Shown: in pieces, positions 9,411 through 17,532 of the stretch
Layout of the letters: each line of letters begins with the position of its first letter
Position numbering within the stretch: position 1 is the stretch's first letter
The notes under the pieces: generated by a model
What the model was told of the DNA's origin: nothing
The model's input: only the letters and a program-made list of their open reading frames with translations
The model's database searches: none
Assembly (NCBI RefSeq): GCF_047238185.1
Contig: NZ_JBDFMI010000001.1
Span: forward strand, 620,001 to 684,000
DNA: 64,000 nucleotides
Direction: 5' to 3'
Origin: Bacillus_AD sp047238185
GTDB taxonomy: Bacteria; Bacillota; Bacilli; Bacillales; DSM-1321
Position numbers and translations under genes: made by a program

Positions 9411-9477
9411 AATGCCACCATTAGTGAATCTACGAATGGTCGATTAAGCTGCCTTACATAAGGCTTTTGGCATTTTT
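9411..9477 (+). ncRNA. Structured leader RNA before tig (three-way junction)
   Basis: AATGCCA (9411-9417) closes with TGGCATT (9468-9474). Inside are two hairpins, CCATT/AATGG (9418-9422 with 9435-9439) and GCCTT/AAGGC (9451-9455 with 9460-9464). A short T run follows. I do not recognise a named RNA family; it could be an attenuator or a folded 5' UTR. Confidence 0.5.
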
Positions 9478-9528
9478 ACGTGGAATTGTGTAAAAGAACT
9501 ATTAAATAGATGTCTTGGAGGGAAACTC

Positions 9529-10812
9529 ATGTCTGCAAAATGGGAAAAATTAGAAGGGAACCGTGGGGTTCTAACTGTTGAAGTAGAAGCAGATAAAGTC
9601 AACAAAGGTTTGGACGCTGCTTTCAATAAGGTTGTAAAACAAATTAATGTACCTGGATTCCGTAAAGGAAAAATGCCTCGCCAAATGTTCGAAAAACGTT
9701 TTGGTGTAGAATCATTGTACCAAGATGCATTGGATTTCATTCTTCCGGAAGCATACGCTACTGCCGTTGAAGAAGCAGGAATCGATCCTGTCGACCGTCC
9801 TGAAATTGATGTGGAAAACATGGAAAAAGGACAAGCGTTAGTATTCAAAGCAACTGTAACTGTTAAACCTGAAGTTAAATTAGGAGACTACAAAGGTTTA
9901 GAAGTAGAAGCTGTTGATACTGAAGTAACTGAAGAAGATGTAAACAATGAATTGGCTAAAATGCAAGAGCGTTTTGCAGAACTAGTTGTGAAGGAAGACG
10001 GAAAAGCTGAAAACGGAGACACAGTTGTCATCGATTTCGAAGGATTTGTTGACGGAGAAGCATTTGAAGGCGGAAAAGCTGAAAACTATTCTCTTGAACT
10101 AGGTTCTAACTCTTTCATTCCTGGTTTCGAAGAACAATTAGTTGGTCTTGAAGCTGGACAAGAAAAAGACGTTGAACTTTCATTCCCAGAAGAATACCAT
10201 GCAGCTGAACTAGCTGGTAAGCCTGCAGTATTCAAAGTGAAAATCCATGAAATCAAAACAAAAGAACTTCCTGCTCTTGATGACGAATTCGCAAAAGATG
10301 CAGATGAAGAAGTGGAAACACTTGCTGAGTTGAAAGAAAAAACAAAGAAAAATCTTGAAGACAGCAAAAAGCATGAAGCTGAGCACGTTGTACGCGATAC
10401 AGTAGTTGAAAAAGCTTCTGCAAATGCTGAAGTTGAGATTCCAGAAGTAATGATCGAATCTGAAGTTGAACGTATGGTTCAAGAATTCGAACAACGCCTA
10501 TCGATGCAAGGTATGAACTTGGATCTATACTTCCAATTCTCTGGACAGGACGAAGCTGCTCTTAAAGGACAAATGAAAGAAGACGCTGAAAAACGCGTTC
10601 TTGCTAACCTTGTTCTTGAAGCAATCGTTAAAGCTGAAAACATCGAAGTTACTGACGAAGATGTGGATGCTGAAATCCAAAAAATGGCTGACATGTACAA
10701 CATGGAAGTAGAAGCAATCAAGCAAGCTCTTGGAAGTCTTGAAGGCGTTAAGGGTGACTTAAGCGTTCGTAAAGCAGTTGACTTCTTAGTGGACAACAGC
10801 AAACAAGCTTAA
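9529..10812 (+). CDS. tig: Trigger factor, ribosome-associated chaperone
   Basis: Binds the ribosomal exit tunnel and helps nascent chains fold; it has peptidyl-prolyl isomerase activity. The ribosome-docking signature GFRKGKMPRQMFEKRFG is near residue 43. An FKBP-type domain lies at about 160-245 (GDTVVIDFEGFVDGEAFEGG) and the helical substrate-binding C-domain follows. The 427-residue length is standard. Codon use is strongly biased, as expected for a highly expressed gene. It has its own promoter and ends at a strong terminator. Confidence 0.99.
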   Translation: MSAKWEKLEGNRGVLTVEVEADKVNKGLDAAFNKVVKQINVPGFRKGKMPRQMFEKRFGVESLYQDALDFILPEAYATAVEEAGIDPVDRPEIDVENMEKGQALVFKATVTVKPEVKLGDYKGLEVEAVDTEVTEEDVNNELAKMQERFAELVVKEDGKAENGDTVVIDFEGFVDGEAFEGGKAENYSLELGSNSFIPGFEEQLVGLEAGQEKDVELSFPEEYHAAELAGKPAVFKVKIHEIKTKELPALDDEFAKDADEEVETLAELKEKTKKNLEDSKKHEAEHVVRDTVVEKASANAEVEIPEVMIESEVERMVQEFEQRLSMQGMNLDLYFQFSGQDEAALKGQMKEDAEKRVLANLVLEAIVKAENIEVTDEDVDAEIQKMADMYNMEVEAIKQALGSLEGVKGDLSVRKAVDFLVDNSKQA

Positions 10813-10844
10813 TTTCAACTTTTTCTGAAATGAGAACCTTACCG

Positions 10845-10875
10845 AACAAGGCACGATTTATCGTGCCTTGTTTTA
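10845..10875 (+). terminator. Intrinsic terminator after tig
   Basis: ACAAGGCACGA and TCGTGCCTTGT form an 11-bp stem with a TTTA loop, followed by TTTT. Confidence 0.9.
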
Positions 10876-11221
10876 TCATAACCGGAGGAATTTTGCATAA
10901 AGGATTAAAAAGGGAATTTTTGCAATGTTTCTTTATTGATTTTATATTATAATAAGTGTAGATTATTTTTAATAATTCTTTTATTGAAACCTACTTTCTC
11001 TTTTTACTAAGTTTGATTGGTATTTTTAAGGGCAATATACATATATAATGAGAAAGTAACAAGGACTTTTTCTATTGCAAGTCATTTTATTTTTTTTTTA
11101 TTGGATAAAATGATACAATGCAAAGCACATAGAAAAAAGAAATACATATTGCGTGTTCTGTAATGGTTGATTTTAGCTTGATTACACTATAATTTCCAAG
11201 TATTTAGAAGGGGTGAAGCTA
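10876..11221. other. AT-rich tig-clpX intergenic region
   Basis: About 350 bases without a gene. It holds the candidate clpX promoters: TTGCAA (10920-10925) with TATATT (10943-10948) at 17-base spacing, and an extended -10 TGATACAAT (11111-11119) with no good -35. A T-run lies at about 11091-11100. No CIRCE or other recognised operator was seen. Confidence 0.4.
10920..10953 (+). promoter_or_regulatory. Candidate clpX promoter
   Basis: TTGCAA at 10920-10925 is followed after 17 bases by TATATT (10943-10948), overlapping a perfect TATAAT at 10948-10953. It implies a leader of about 260 bases before clpX. Confidence 0.45.
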
Positions 11222-12490
11222 ATGTTTAAATTTAATGATGAAAAAGGCCATCTAAAATGTTCGTTCTGTGGCAAAACACAGGAGCAGGTTAGAAAGCTTG
11301 TCGCCGGACCTGGCGTATATATTTGTGATGAGTGCATCGAGCTGTGCACTGAGATCGTTGAAGAAGAATTGGGCACTGATGAGGAAGTGGAATTCAAAGA
11401 TGTGCCGAAACCGCAAGAAATCCAGCACATTTTGGATGAGTATGTAATCGGTCAAAAACAGGCGAAAAAATCGTTGGCTGTGGCTGTATACAATCACTAT
11501 AAGAGAATCAATTCCAACAGTAAAATCGACGATGTCGAAATTTCCAAGAGTAATATCTGTCTGATCGGGCCTACTGGTAGCGGTAAAACGTTGCTGGCCC
11601 AAACTTTGGCACGTTTATTGAACGTACCGTTCGCCATCGCAGATGCAACCTCCTTGACTGAAGCAGGCTATGTGGGTGAGGATGTTGAAAATATTCTATT
11701 AAAGCTTATTCAGGCTGCGGATTATGACGTTGAAAAAGCAGAAAAAGGCATTATCTATATCGACGAAATAGATAAAGTGGCACGTAAATCTGAAAATCCA
11801 TCTATTACAAGAGACGTTTCGGGAGAAGGCGTACAGCAGGCGTTGCTGAAAATCCTCGAAGGAACAGTGGCAAGTGTGCCGCCGCAGGGTGGAAGAAAGC
11901 ATCCGCATCAGGAATTCATCCAAATTGATACAACTAATATCCTGTTTATTTGCGGAGGGGCTTTTGATGGAATCGAACCTATTATCAAACGCCGTCTTGG
12001 CCAAAAAGTAATTGGTTTCGGATCTGAGAATAAAAATGTTGTTATCTCTGAAAAGGATTTATTGTCAAAAGTGCTTCCAGAAGATTTATTGCGCTTTGGC
12101 CTAATTCCTGAATTCATCGGCCGTCTTCCGGTTATCGCCAACTTGGAACAATTGGATGAGGGTGCACTAGTTGAAATATTGACGAAGCCTAAAAATGCCT
12201 TGGTTAAACAATTCCAAAAAATGCTGTCACTTGATGATGTTGAATTGGAATTCGAAGAAGAAGCATTGAAAGAAATCGCTAAGAGGGCGATTGAGCGTAA
12301 AACCGGAGCACGTGGTTTGCGTTCCATTATTGAAGGCATTATGCTCGATTTAATGTTCGACCTTCCTTCAAGGGACGATATTCAGAAATGTATCATCACA
12401 AAAGAAACAGTGGCGGAAAATAAATTGCCGAAGCTGATTTTGAAGGATGGCACAGTAGAACCGGAAGAAGAAAAGAAAACTTCTGCCTGA
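11222..12490 (+). CDS. clpX: ATP-dependent Clp protease ATP-binding subunit ClpX
   Basis: Hexameric AAA+ unfoldase that feeds substrates to ClpP. The N-terminal zinc-binding domain has the pairs CSFCGKTQ and CDECIELC. Walker A is GPTGSGKT, Walker B is IIYIDEIDK, and the pore-2/IGF region and sensor motif TGARGLRSIIEG follow. The frame extends to GTG 11213, which is part of the Shine-Dalgarno GAAGGGGTG. ATG 11222 gives the conserved MFKFNDEKGHLKC start and 422 residues. Confidence 0.99.
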   Translation: MFKFNDEKGHLKCSFCGKTQEQVRKLVAGPGVYICDECIELCTEIVEEELGTDEEVEFKDVPKPQEIQHILDEYVIGQKQAKKSLAVAVYNHYKRINSNSKIDDVEISKSNICLIGPTGSGKTLLAQTLARLLNVPFAIADATSLTEAGYVGEDVENILLKLIQAADYDVEKAEKGIIYIDEIDKVARKSENPSITRDVSGEGVQQALLKILEGTVASVPPQGGRKHPHQEFIQIDTTNILFICGGAFDGIEPIIKRRLGQKVIGFGSENKNVVISEKDLLSKVLPEDLLRFGLIPEFIGRLPVIANLEQLDEGALVEILTKPKNALVKQFQKMLSLDDVELEFEEEALKEIAKRAIERKTGARGLRSIIEGIMLDLMFDLPSRDDIQKCIITKETVAENKLPKLILKDGTVEPEEEKKTSA

Positions 12491-12510
12491 CTATAATTGA
12501 AAGAATAGCA

Positions 12511-12540
12511 AAGGAGGGCCAATTAGGCTCTCCTTTTTTT
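12511..12540 (+). terminator. Intrinsic terminator after clpX
   Basis: AAGGAGGGCC pairs with GGCTCTCCTT (one G.U) around AATTA, then T7. Confidence 0.9.
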
Positions 12541-12550
12541 AATTATGCTA

Positions 12551-12600
12551 TGGTCCCTCTTAAGCTTGCCGGGGATAAGCGTGCGCCTTCCGCTTTTGCT
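12551..12600. repeat. Relic of the intergenic repeat found at 38409-38550
   Basis: TCTTAAGCTTGCCGGG (12558-12573) and GCGCCTTCCGCTTTT (12583-12597) match, in the same order and spacing, the 3' third of the repeat before valS (TCTTAAGCTTGTCGGG ... GCGCTCTCCGCTTTTC). Only the 3' part is present. Confidence 0.6.
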
Positions 12601-12660
12601 ATTCCTTTCAAGGTGTCATAGTTAGCCTGGTTTATATCTCCAAAGTTTCCCTCTAACTAC

Positions 12661-12690
12661 GATTATTTTTACCATTTAAAGGTGATACTA
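12661..12690 (+). promoter_or_regulatory. Candidate SigF (forespore) promoter of lonB
   Basis: GGTGATACTA (12681-12690) fits the SigF -10 consensus GGNRANANTW at every fixed position. GATTA (12661-12665), 15 bases upstream, is a near match to the -35 GYWTA. B. subtilis lonB is known to be forespore-expressed under SigF. Confidence 0.6.
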
Positions 12691-12731
12691 CATAATAAAT
12701 CACACAATAGCCATGTTCAGGAGGGAAGAAT

Positions 12732-14402
12732 ATGAGTTGGATGACTGTATTGATCATCGTACAAATGTTTTTTGGGATTATCATCGGATTATATTTCTTG
12801 AATTTACTTAGGGGCCAACGGGCGCAAAGAGTAACCATAGACCGTGAGTCAAAGAAAGAAATGGAACAATTAAGGAAGATGAGGGATGTGTCTTTGACGC
12901 AGCCTTTGGCCGAAAAAGTAAGGCCTTCCAATTTTAATGAGATCATTGGGCAAGAAGATGGAATTAAAGCTCTAAAGGCGGCGATATGCGGTCCGAATCC
13001 ACAGCATGTCATCATATATGGGCCGCCGGGAGTCGGTAAAACGGCAGCTGCACGGATAGTGCTCGAAGAAGCAAAGAAATACATACAATCTCCATTCAGG
13101 AAAAGCGCAGTTTTTATAGAGCTTGATGCGACGACTGCCAGATTTGACGAGCGTGGAATCGCTGATCCGCTCATCGGCTCCGTTCATGATCCGATTTACC
13201 AGGGAGCGGGAGCCATGGGACAGGCAGGCATTCCCCAGCCGAAGCAGGGGGCTGTATCGAATGCACATGGCGGAATCCTGTTCATAGATGAAATAGGGGA
13301 ATTGCATCCAATTCAAATGAATAAGCTGCTTAAAGTATTGGAAGATAGGAAGGTGTTTTTTGAAAGCGCCTATTATTCGGAGGAAAATCAGCAGATTCCG
13401 CTTCATATCCATGATATTTTCAAGAATGGGCTGCCCGCCGATTTTCGTTTGATTGGAGCGACTACCCGTACGCCGAATGAAATTCCGCCAGCAATCCGTT
13501 CGCGCTGCATGGAAGTGTTTTTTCGCGAATTAGAGCATGAAGAAGTAAAGTCTGTGGCGAGTAACGCTGCTGAGAAAGTGGCATTGGAGATATCCGATGC
13601 AGGATTGGATATTTTGGCTAACTATGCCCGCAACGGGCGGGAAGCTGTTAATATGGTCCAGATAGCAGCAGGCTTAGCTATTACGAATAAACGAAAAAAT
13701 GTCCAAGATGACGAAATGGAATGGATTGTCCATAGCAGCCAATTGACGCCGAGGATAGATAAAAAGATTGCGGATATTTCAAAAGTCGGCCTTGTGAATG
13801 GTTTGGCCGTTTATGGACCCAATAGTGGTTCTTTGCTGGAAATTGAAGTGACGGTCATACCCAACGAAGAAAAGGGAAGCATTACTATTACGGGGATTGT
13901 AGAAGAAGAAAGTATAGGAAACAACGGGAAATCTATCCGCCGTAAGAGTATGGCAAAAGGCTCCATTGAGAATGTAGTTACGGTACTCCGTTCGATGGGA
14001 GTCCCTGCTGATTCATATGATATCCATGTCAACTTTCCAGGAGGAGGGCCAGTTGACGGTCCATCAGCGGGTATAGCCATGGCAACTTGCATTTACTCGG
14101 CCATTTATAAGATACCGATTCACCGTACTGTCGCCATGACAGGGGAAATCAGCGTTCAAGGGGCAGTAAAACCAATCGGAGGGATTTATCCGAAAGTGAA
14201 GGCAGCCCAGAAGGCAGGCGTCAAGAAGGTGATTATCCCTGCTGAAAATATGCAGAGTATGCTAAAGGAGTTCACTGATATAGAGATTGTGCCTGTCACG
14301 TCCTTTAAACAAGTGATTGAACATGCCCTAAAAAGAAAGATCGAGCAGACTCTCGACCTTAACAAAGAGGGCAGCCCCTATCCGAAGGAAAATATGATGT
14401 AA
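12732..14402 (+). CDS. lonB: ATP-dependent protease LonB
   Basis: Membrane-anchored Lon-type protease expressed in the forespore in Bacillus. One N-terminal membrane helix (residues 5-24, VLIIVQMFFGIIIGLYFLNL) is followed by an AAA+ domain with Walker A GPPGVGKT and the Walker B region GGILFIDEIGEL. The Ser-Lys protease domain has the catalytic Ser in GPVDGPSAGIAMAT and the Lys in GGIYPKVKAAQKAG. There is no Lon substrate-binding N-domain, which separates it from LonA. ATG 12732 has the Shine-Dalgarno AGGAGGG. A SigF-like promoter lies about 40 bases upstream. Confidence 0.97.
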   Translation: MSWMTVLIIVQMFFGIIIGLYFLNLLRGQRAQRVTIDRESKKEMEQLRKMRDVSLTQPLAEKVRPSNFNEIIGQEDGIKALKAAICGPNPQHVIIYGPPGVGKTAAARIVLEEAKKYIQSPFRKSAVFIELDATTARFDERGIADPLIGSVHDPIYQGAGAMGQAGIPQPKQGAVSNAHGGILFIDEIGELHPIQMNKLLKVLEDRKVFFESAYYSEENQQIPLHIHDIFKNGLPADFRLIGATTRTPNEIPPAIRSRCMEVFFRELEHEEVKSVASNAAEKVALEISDAGLDILANYARNGREAVNMVQIAAGLAITNKRKNVQDDEMEWIVHSSQLTPRIDKKIADISKVGLVNGLAVYGPNSGSLLEIEVTVIPNEEKGSITITGIVEEESIGNNGKSIRRKSMAKGSIENVVTVLRSMGVPADSYDIHVNFPGGGPVDGPSAGIAMATCIYSAIYKIPIHRTVAMTGEISVQGAVKPIGGIYPKVKAAQKAGVKKVIIPAENMQSMLKEFTDIEIVPVTSFKQVIEHALKRKIEQTLDLNKEGSPYPKENMM

Positions 14403-14403
14403 G

Positions 14404-14440
14404 AAGAAAGGCTGATTCGTTATCGGGTCAGTCTTTCTTG
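14404..14440 (+). terminator. Probable terminator after lonB
   Basis: AAGAAAGGCTGA (14404-14415) pairs with TCAGTCTTTCTT (14428-14439), with one G.U. The T-run lies within the stem and not after it, so efficiency is uncertain. Confidence 0.6.
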
Positions 14441-14586
14441 CAGCCTTTACGGGTATCCGGAGGCAATAGCCTATAGTGCCAATGGTATGTAATAGACACT
14501 AACTAATAAATGCGTTAGAATTGAAAAAAGACCGTATTCCATACGTTTTGCATCGTTTTATAGAATAGATTTGGAGGTGTCTAGGC

Positions 14587-16908
14587 ATGACAAATACAAA
14601 TGAATACATCGTTCCCCTCCTGCCGCTACGAGGGCTGATTGTGTATCCGTCCATGGTTTTGCATTTAGATGTGGGAAGGGATAAATCTGTCCAAGCATTG
14701 GAAAAGGCTATGGTTGATGACCATCTTATTTTTCTGACGACCCAAAAAGATACAGCGGTTGCCGAACCGAACGAAGAAGATGTATATAAGATGGGAACCT
14801 TAACAAAAGTAAAGCAAATGCTGAAGCTGCCTAATGGTACGATCCGTGTGCTGGTTGAAGGTTTAAAGCGGGCTGAGGCTGTTTCATTTATAGATCAGGA
14901 TACGTATCTATCCGCTTCTTTAAAAACATATGAAGACCCGGTTGAAAAAGATGCCGAACATGAAGCGTTAATGAGAACTCTATTGGCTTCATTCAAGCAA
15001 TACATAACCACTGCCAAGAAGAACAGCAATGAGATATACAGCGCGACTGCCGATATTGCCGAGCCTGGCCGGTTGGCGGATATTGTCACTTCCCATTTGC
15101 CGCTGCAACTGAAAGGGAAGCAGGAAGTGTTGGAAGCAATCGATGTAAAAGAGCGTTTATCGATTGTTATTGATTATATCAACAATGAGAAAGAAATCCT
15201 GCAATTGGAGAAGAAAATCGGAGAACGTGTCAAACGTTCGATGGAGCGCACCCAAAAAGAATATTATTTGCGGGAGCAAATGAAAGCTATCCAGACAGAA
15301 TTGGGTGAAAAAGAAGGGAAAACGGGTGAAGTTAGTGAGCTGGCTGAAAAGATTGAAGAAGCTTCCATGCCGGATCATGTAAAACTAACGGCGTTAAAGG
15401 AACTGGACCGTTATGAAAAAATCCCAGCAAGCTCTGCTGAAAGTTCAGTGATACGGACATATCTCGACTGGCTATTGGCGCTTCCTTGGAATTATAAGAC
15501 TGAGGATGACCATGATCTCCATAAGGCAGAACGCATTTTAAATGCAGAGCATTTTGGATTGGAAAAGGTCAAGGAGCGTGTATTGGAGTATTTAGCAGTC
15601 CAGCAGCTGACGCAATCCCTAAAGGGTCCTATTTTATGCTTGGCAGGACCTCCAGGTGTTGGTAAGACTAGTTTGGCAAAATCGATTGCCACTTCGCTTA
15701 ATCGCCATTTTGTTCGTGTATCGCTTGGCGGTGTCCGAGATGAATCTGAGATTAGGGGCCATCGGCGCACGTATGTCGGCGCTATGCCGGGGCGTATTAT
15801 CCAAGGAATGAAAAAAGCGGGAAGCTCGAATCCTGTTTTCCTATTGGATGAAATCGATAAAATGTCCAATGACTTTAGGGGTGATCCATCCTCCGCTATG
15901 CTTGAGGTACTGGATCCCGAACAAAACCATACATTCAGCGACCATTATATTGAAGAAACATATGATTTATCGAACGTGATGTTTATTGCCACTGCCAATA
16001 ACCTGGCCACTATACCTGGCCCTTTGCGCGACCGGATGGAAATCATTACGATCGCGGGGTATACGGAATATGAGAAACTGCATATCGCCAAGGAACATCT
16101 GCTGCTTAAGCAAATTAAAGAGAATGGCTTGAAGAAAACGCAGCTTCAGATTAAAGATGATGCCTTGATGTATATTATCCGTTACCATACGAGAGAAGCG
16201 GGAGTCAGGGGCCTGGAGCGCCAGTTGGCCAGCATTTGCCGCAAAGCAGCGCGAATCATTGTTTCAGGTGAAAAGAAAAAGGTCATAGTCACTGTAAAGA
16301 ATATCGAGGGATTTTTAGGAAAAAAACAATATCGCTATGGACAGGCTGAAAAAGATGATACAGTAGGAGTTGCGACTGGTCTTGCCTATACGACTGTCGG
16401 AGGGGATACTCTCCAGATTGAAGTGACATTATCCCCGGGGAAAGGAAAGCTTTCTTTAACCGGTAAACTTGGCGATGTCATGAAGGAATCGGCTCAGGCC
16501 GCTTTGACATGCGTACGTTCCAAGGCTGCTGAACTGGGCATTGAGGAAAATTTCTACGAAAAGAATGATATTCACATACATGTTCCGGAAGGAGCTGTCC
16601 CTAAAGATGGGCCTTCTGCGGGAATTACGATGGCTACGGCCATTGTATCGGCTCTAACCGGCAAACCAATCCGGAAAGAGGTAGGCATGACCGGCGAAAT
16701 TACACTAAGAGGCCGAGTACTTCCAATCGGTGGATTAAAGGAAAAAACGCTCGGTGCACACCGTGCTGGTTTAACGACCATTATTCTTCCTAAAGACAAC
16801 GAAAAAGACATTGAAGATATACCGGAAAGTATCCGTAAAGACTTGACGTTTTATCCTGTTTCAAGTGTCGACGAAGTATTAGCTATTGCATTGGCAGGAG
16901 GAAAATAG
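14587..16908 (+). CDS. lonA: ATP-dependent protease La (LonA)
   Basis: Cytoplasmic homo-oligomeric AAA+ serine protease for misfolded and regulatory proteins. Full family architecture in 773 residues: LON substrate-binding N-domain (VPLLPLRGLIVYPSMV), Walker A GPPGVGKTSLAKS, Walker B VFLLDEIDK, and a protease domain with the catalytic Ser in KDGPSAGITMA and Lys in GLKEKTLGAHRAG. ATG 14587 has the Shine-Dalgarno GGAGGTG. No confident promoter was found; a short palindrome CGTAT-TCC-ATACG lies about 45 bases upstream. Confidence 0.99.
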   Translation: MTNTNEYIVPLLPLRGLIVYPSMVLHLDVGRDKSVQALEKAMVDDHLIFLTTQKDTAVAEPNEEDVYKMGTLTKVKQMLKLPNGTIRVLVEGLKRAEAVSFIDQDTYLSASLKTYEDPVEKDAEHEALMRTLLASFKQYITTAKKNSNEIYSATADIAEPGRLADIVTSHLPLQLKGKQEVLEAIDVKERLSIVIDYINNEKEILQLEKKIGERVKRSMERTQKEYYLREQMKAIQTELGEKEGKTGEVSELAEKIEEASMPDHVKLTALKELDRYEKIPASSAESSVIRTYLDWLLALPWNYKTEDDHDLHKAERILNAEHFGLEKVKERVLEYLAVQQLTQSLKGPILCLAGPPGVGKTSLAKSIATSLNRHFVRVSLGGVRDESEIRGHRRTYVGAMPGRIIQGMKKAGSSNPVFLLDEIDKMSNDFRGDPSSAMLEVLDPEQNHTFSDHYIEETYDLSNVMFIATANNLATIPGPLRDRMEIITIAGYTEYEKLHIAKEHLLLKQIKENGLKKTQLQIKDDALMYIIRYHTREAGVRGLERQLASICRKAARIIVSGEKKKVIVTVKNIEGFLGKKQYRYGQAEKDDTVGVATGLAYTTVGGDTLQIEVTLSPGKGKLSLTGKLGDVMKESAQAALTCVRSKAAELGIEENFYEKNDIHIHVPEGAVPKDGPSAGITMATAIVSALTGKPIRKEVGMTGEITLRGRVLPIGGLKEKTLGAHRAGLTTIILPKDNEKDIEDIPESIRKDLTFYPVSSVDEVLAIALAGGK

Positions 16909-16909
16909 T

Positions 16910-17491
16910 ATGAAAGTAACAAGCGCAGATATTGTTATTAGCGCTGTAAAGCCAGAGCAGTATCCGGACACACATTTACCGGAATTTGCATTGGCAGGAC
17001 GATCGAATGTAGGGAAATCATCTTTCATCAATAAGATGATTCAACGGAAAAGCCTTGCCCGGACTTCTTCAAAGCCCGGAAAAACTCAGACACTGAATTT
17101 CTTTATCATTAATGAGGCGCTTCACTTCGTCGATGTTCCGGGATATGGATTTGCGAAAGTATCCAAAACGGAACGTGCTGCATGGGGGAAGATGATTGAG
17201 ACATATTTAACGACAAGGGAACAGCTTCGTGCTGCTATCCAAATTGTTGATTTGCGCCATCCGCCGAGCAAGGATGACATCATGATGTACGATTTCTTTA
17301 AACATTATGAAATTCCATGCATCATTATTGCAACAAAAGCAGATAAAATTCCGAAGGGAAAATGGCAAAAACACTTGAAAGTTGTCCGCGAGACGTTGCA
17401 GGTGGAAAAAAGCGACCAGTTGATTCTTTTCTCATCTGAAACAGGATTGGGGAAAGAAGAAGCGTGGAAAGCCATTCGGGCATTTATGTAG
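16910..17491 (+). CDS. engB: Ribosome biogenesis GTPase EngB/YsxC
   Basis: Essential small GTPase needed for late 50S subunit assembly. G1 is GRSNVGKSS, the G3 region is DVPGYGFAKV and G4 is TKADK. The 193-residue length matches YsxC. The open frame extends into lonA, but ATG 16910 with the Shine-Dalgarno GCAGGAGG inside the lonA end gives the conserved MKVTSADIVISAVKP start. It follows the lonA stop after one base, as in B. subtilis. Confidence 0.98.
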   Translation: MKVTSADIVISAVKPEQYPDTHLPEFALAGRSNVGKSSFINKMIQRKSLARTSSKPGKTQTLNFFIINEALHFVDVPGYGFAKVSKTERAAWGKMIETYLTTREQLRAAIQIVDLRHPPSKDDIMMYDFFKHYEIPCIIIATKADKIPKGKWQKHLKVVRETLQVEKSDQLILFSSETGLGKEEAWKAIRAFM

Positions 17492-17497
17492 GATCTT

Positions 17498-17529
17498 AAA
17501 AGAGGCAGACATAGCAGTCTGCCTCTTTT
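17498..17529. terminator. Bidirectional terminator between engB and the YerD-like gene
   Basis: AAAAGAGGCAGAC and GTCTGCCTCTTTT form a 13-bp perfect stem with loop ATAGCA. It serves engB (+) and the convergent gene (-). Confidence 0.9.
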
Positions 17530-17532
17530 GCT

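Noticed and set aside
9444..9848. 134-codon - frame opposite tig
   Set aside because: Shadow of highly biased tig codons; low-complexity Ser-rich product.
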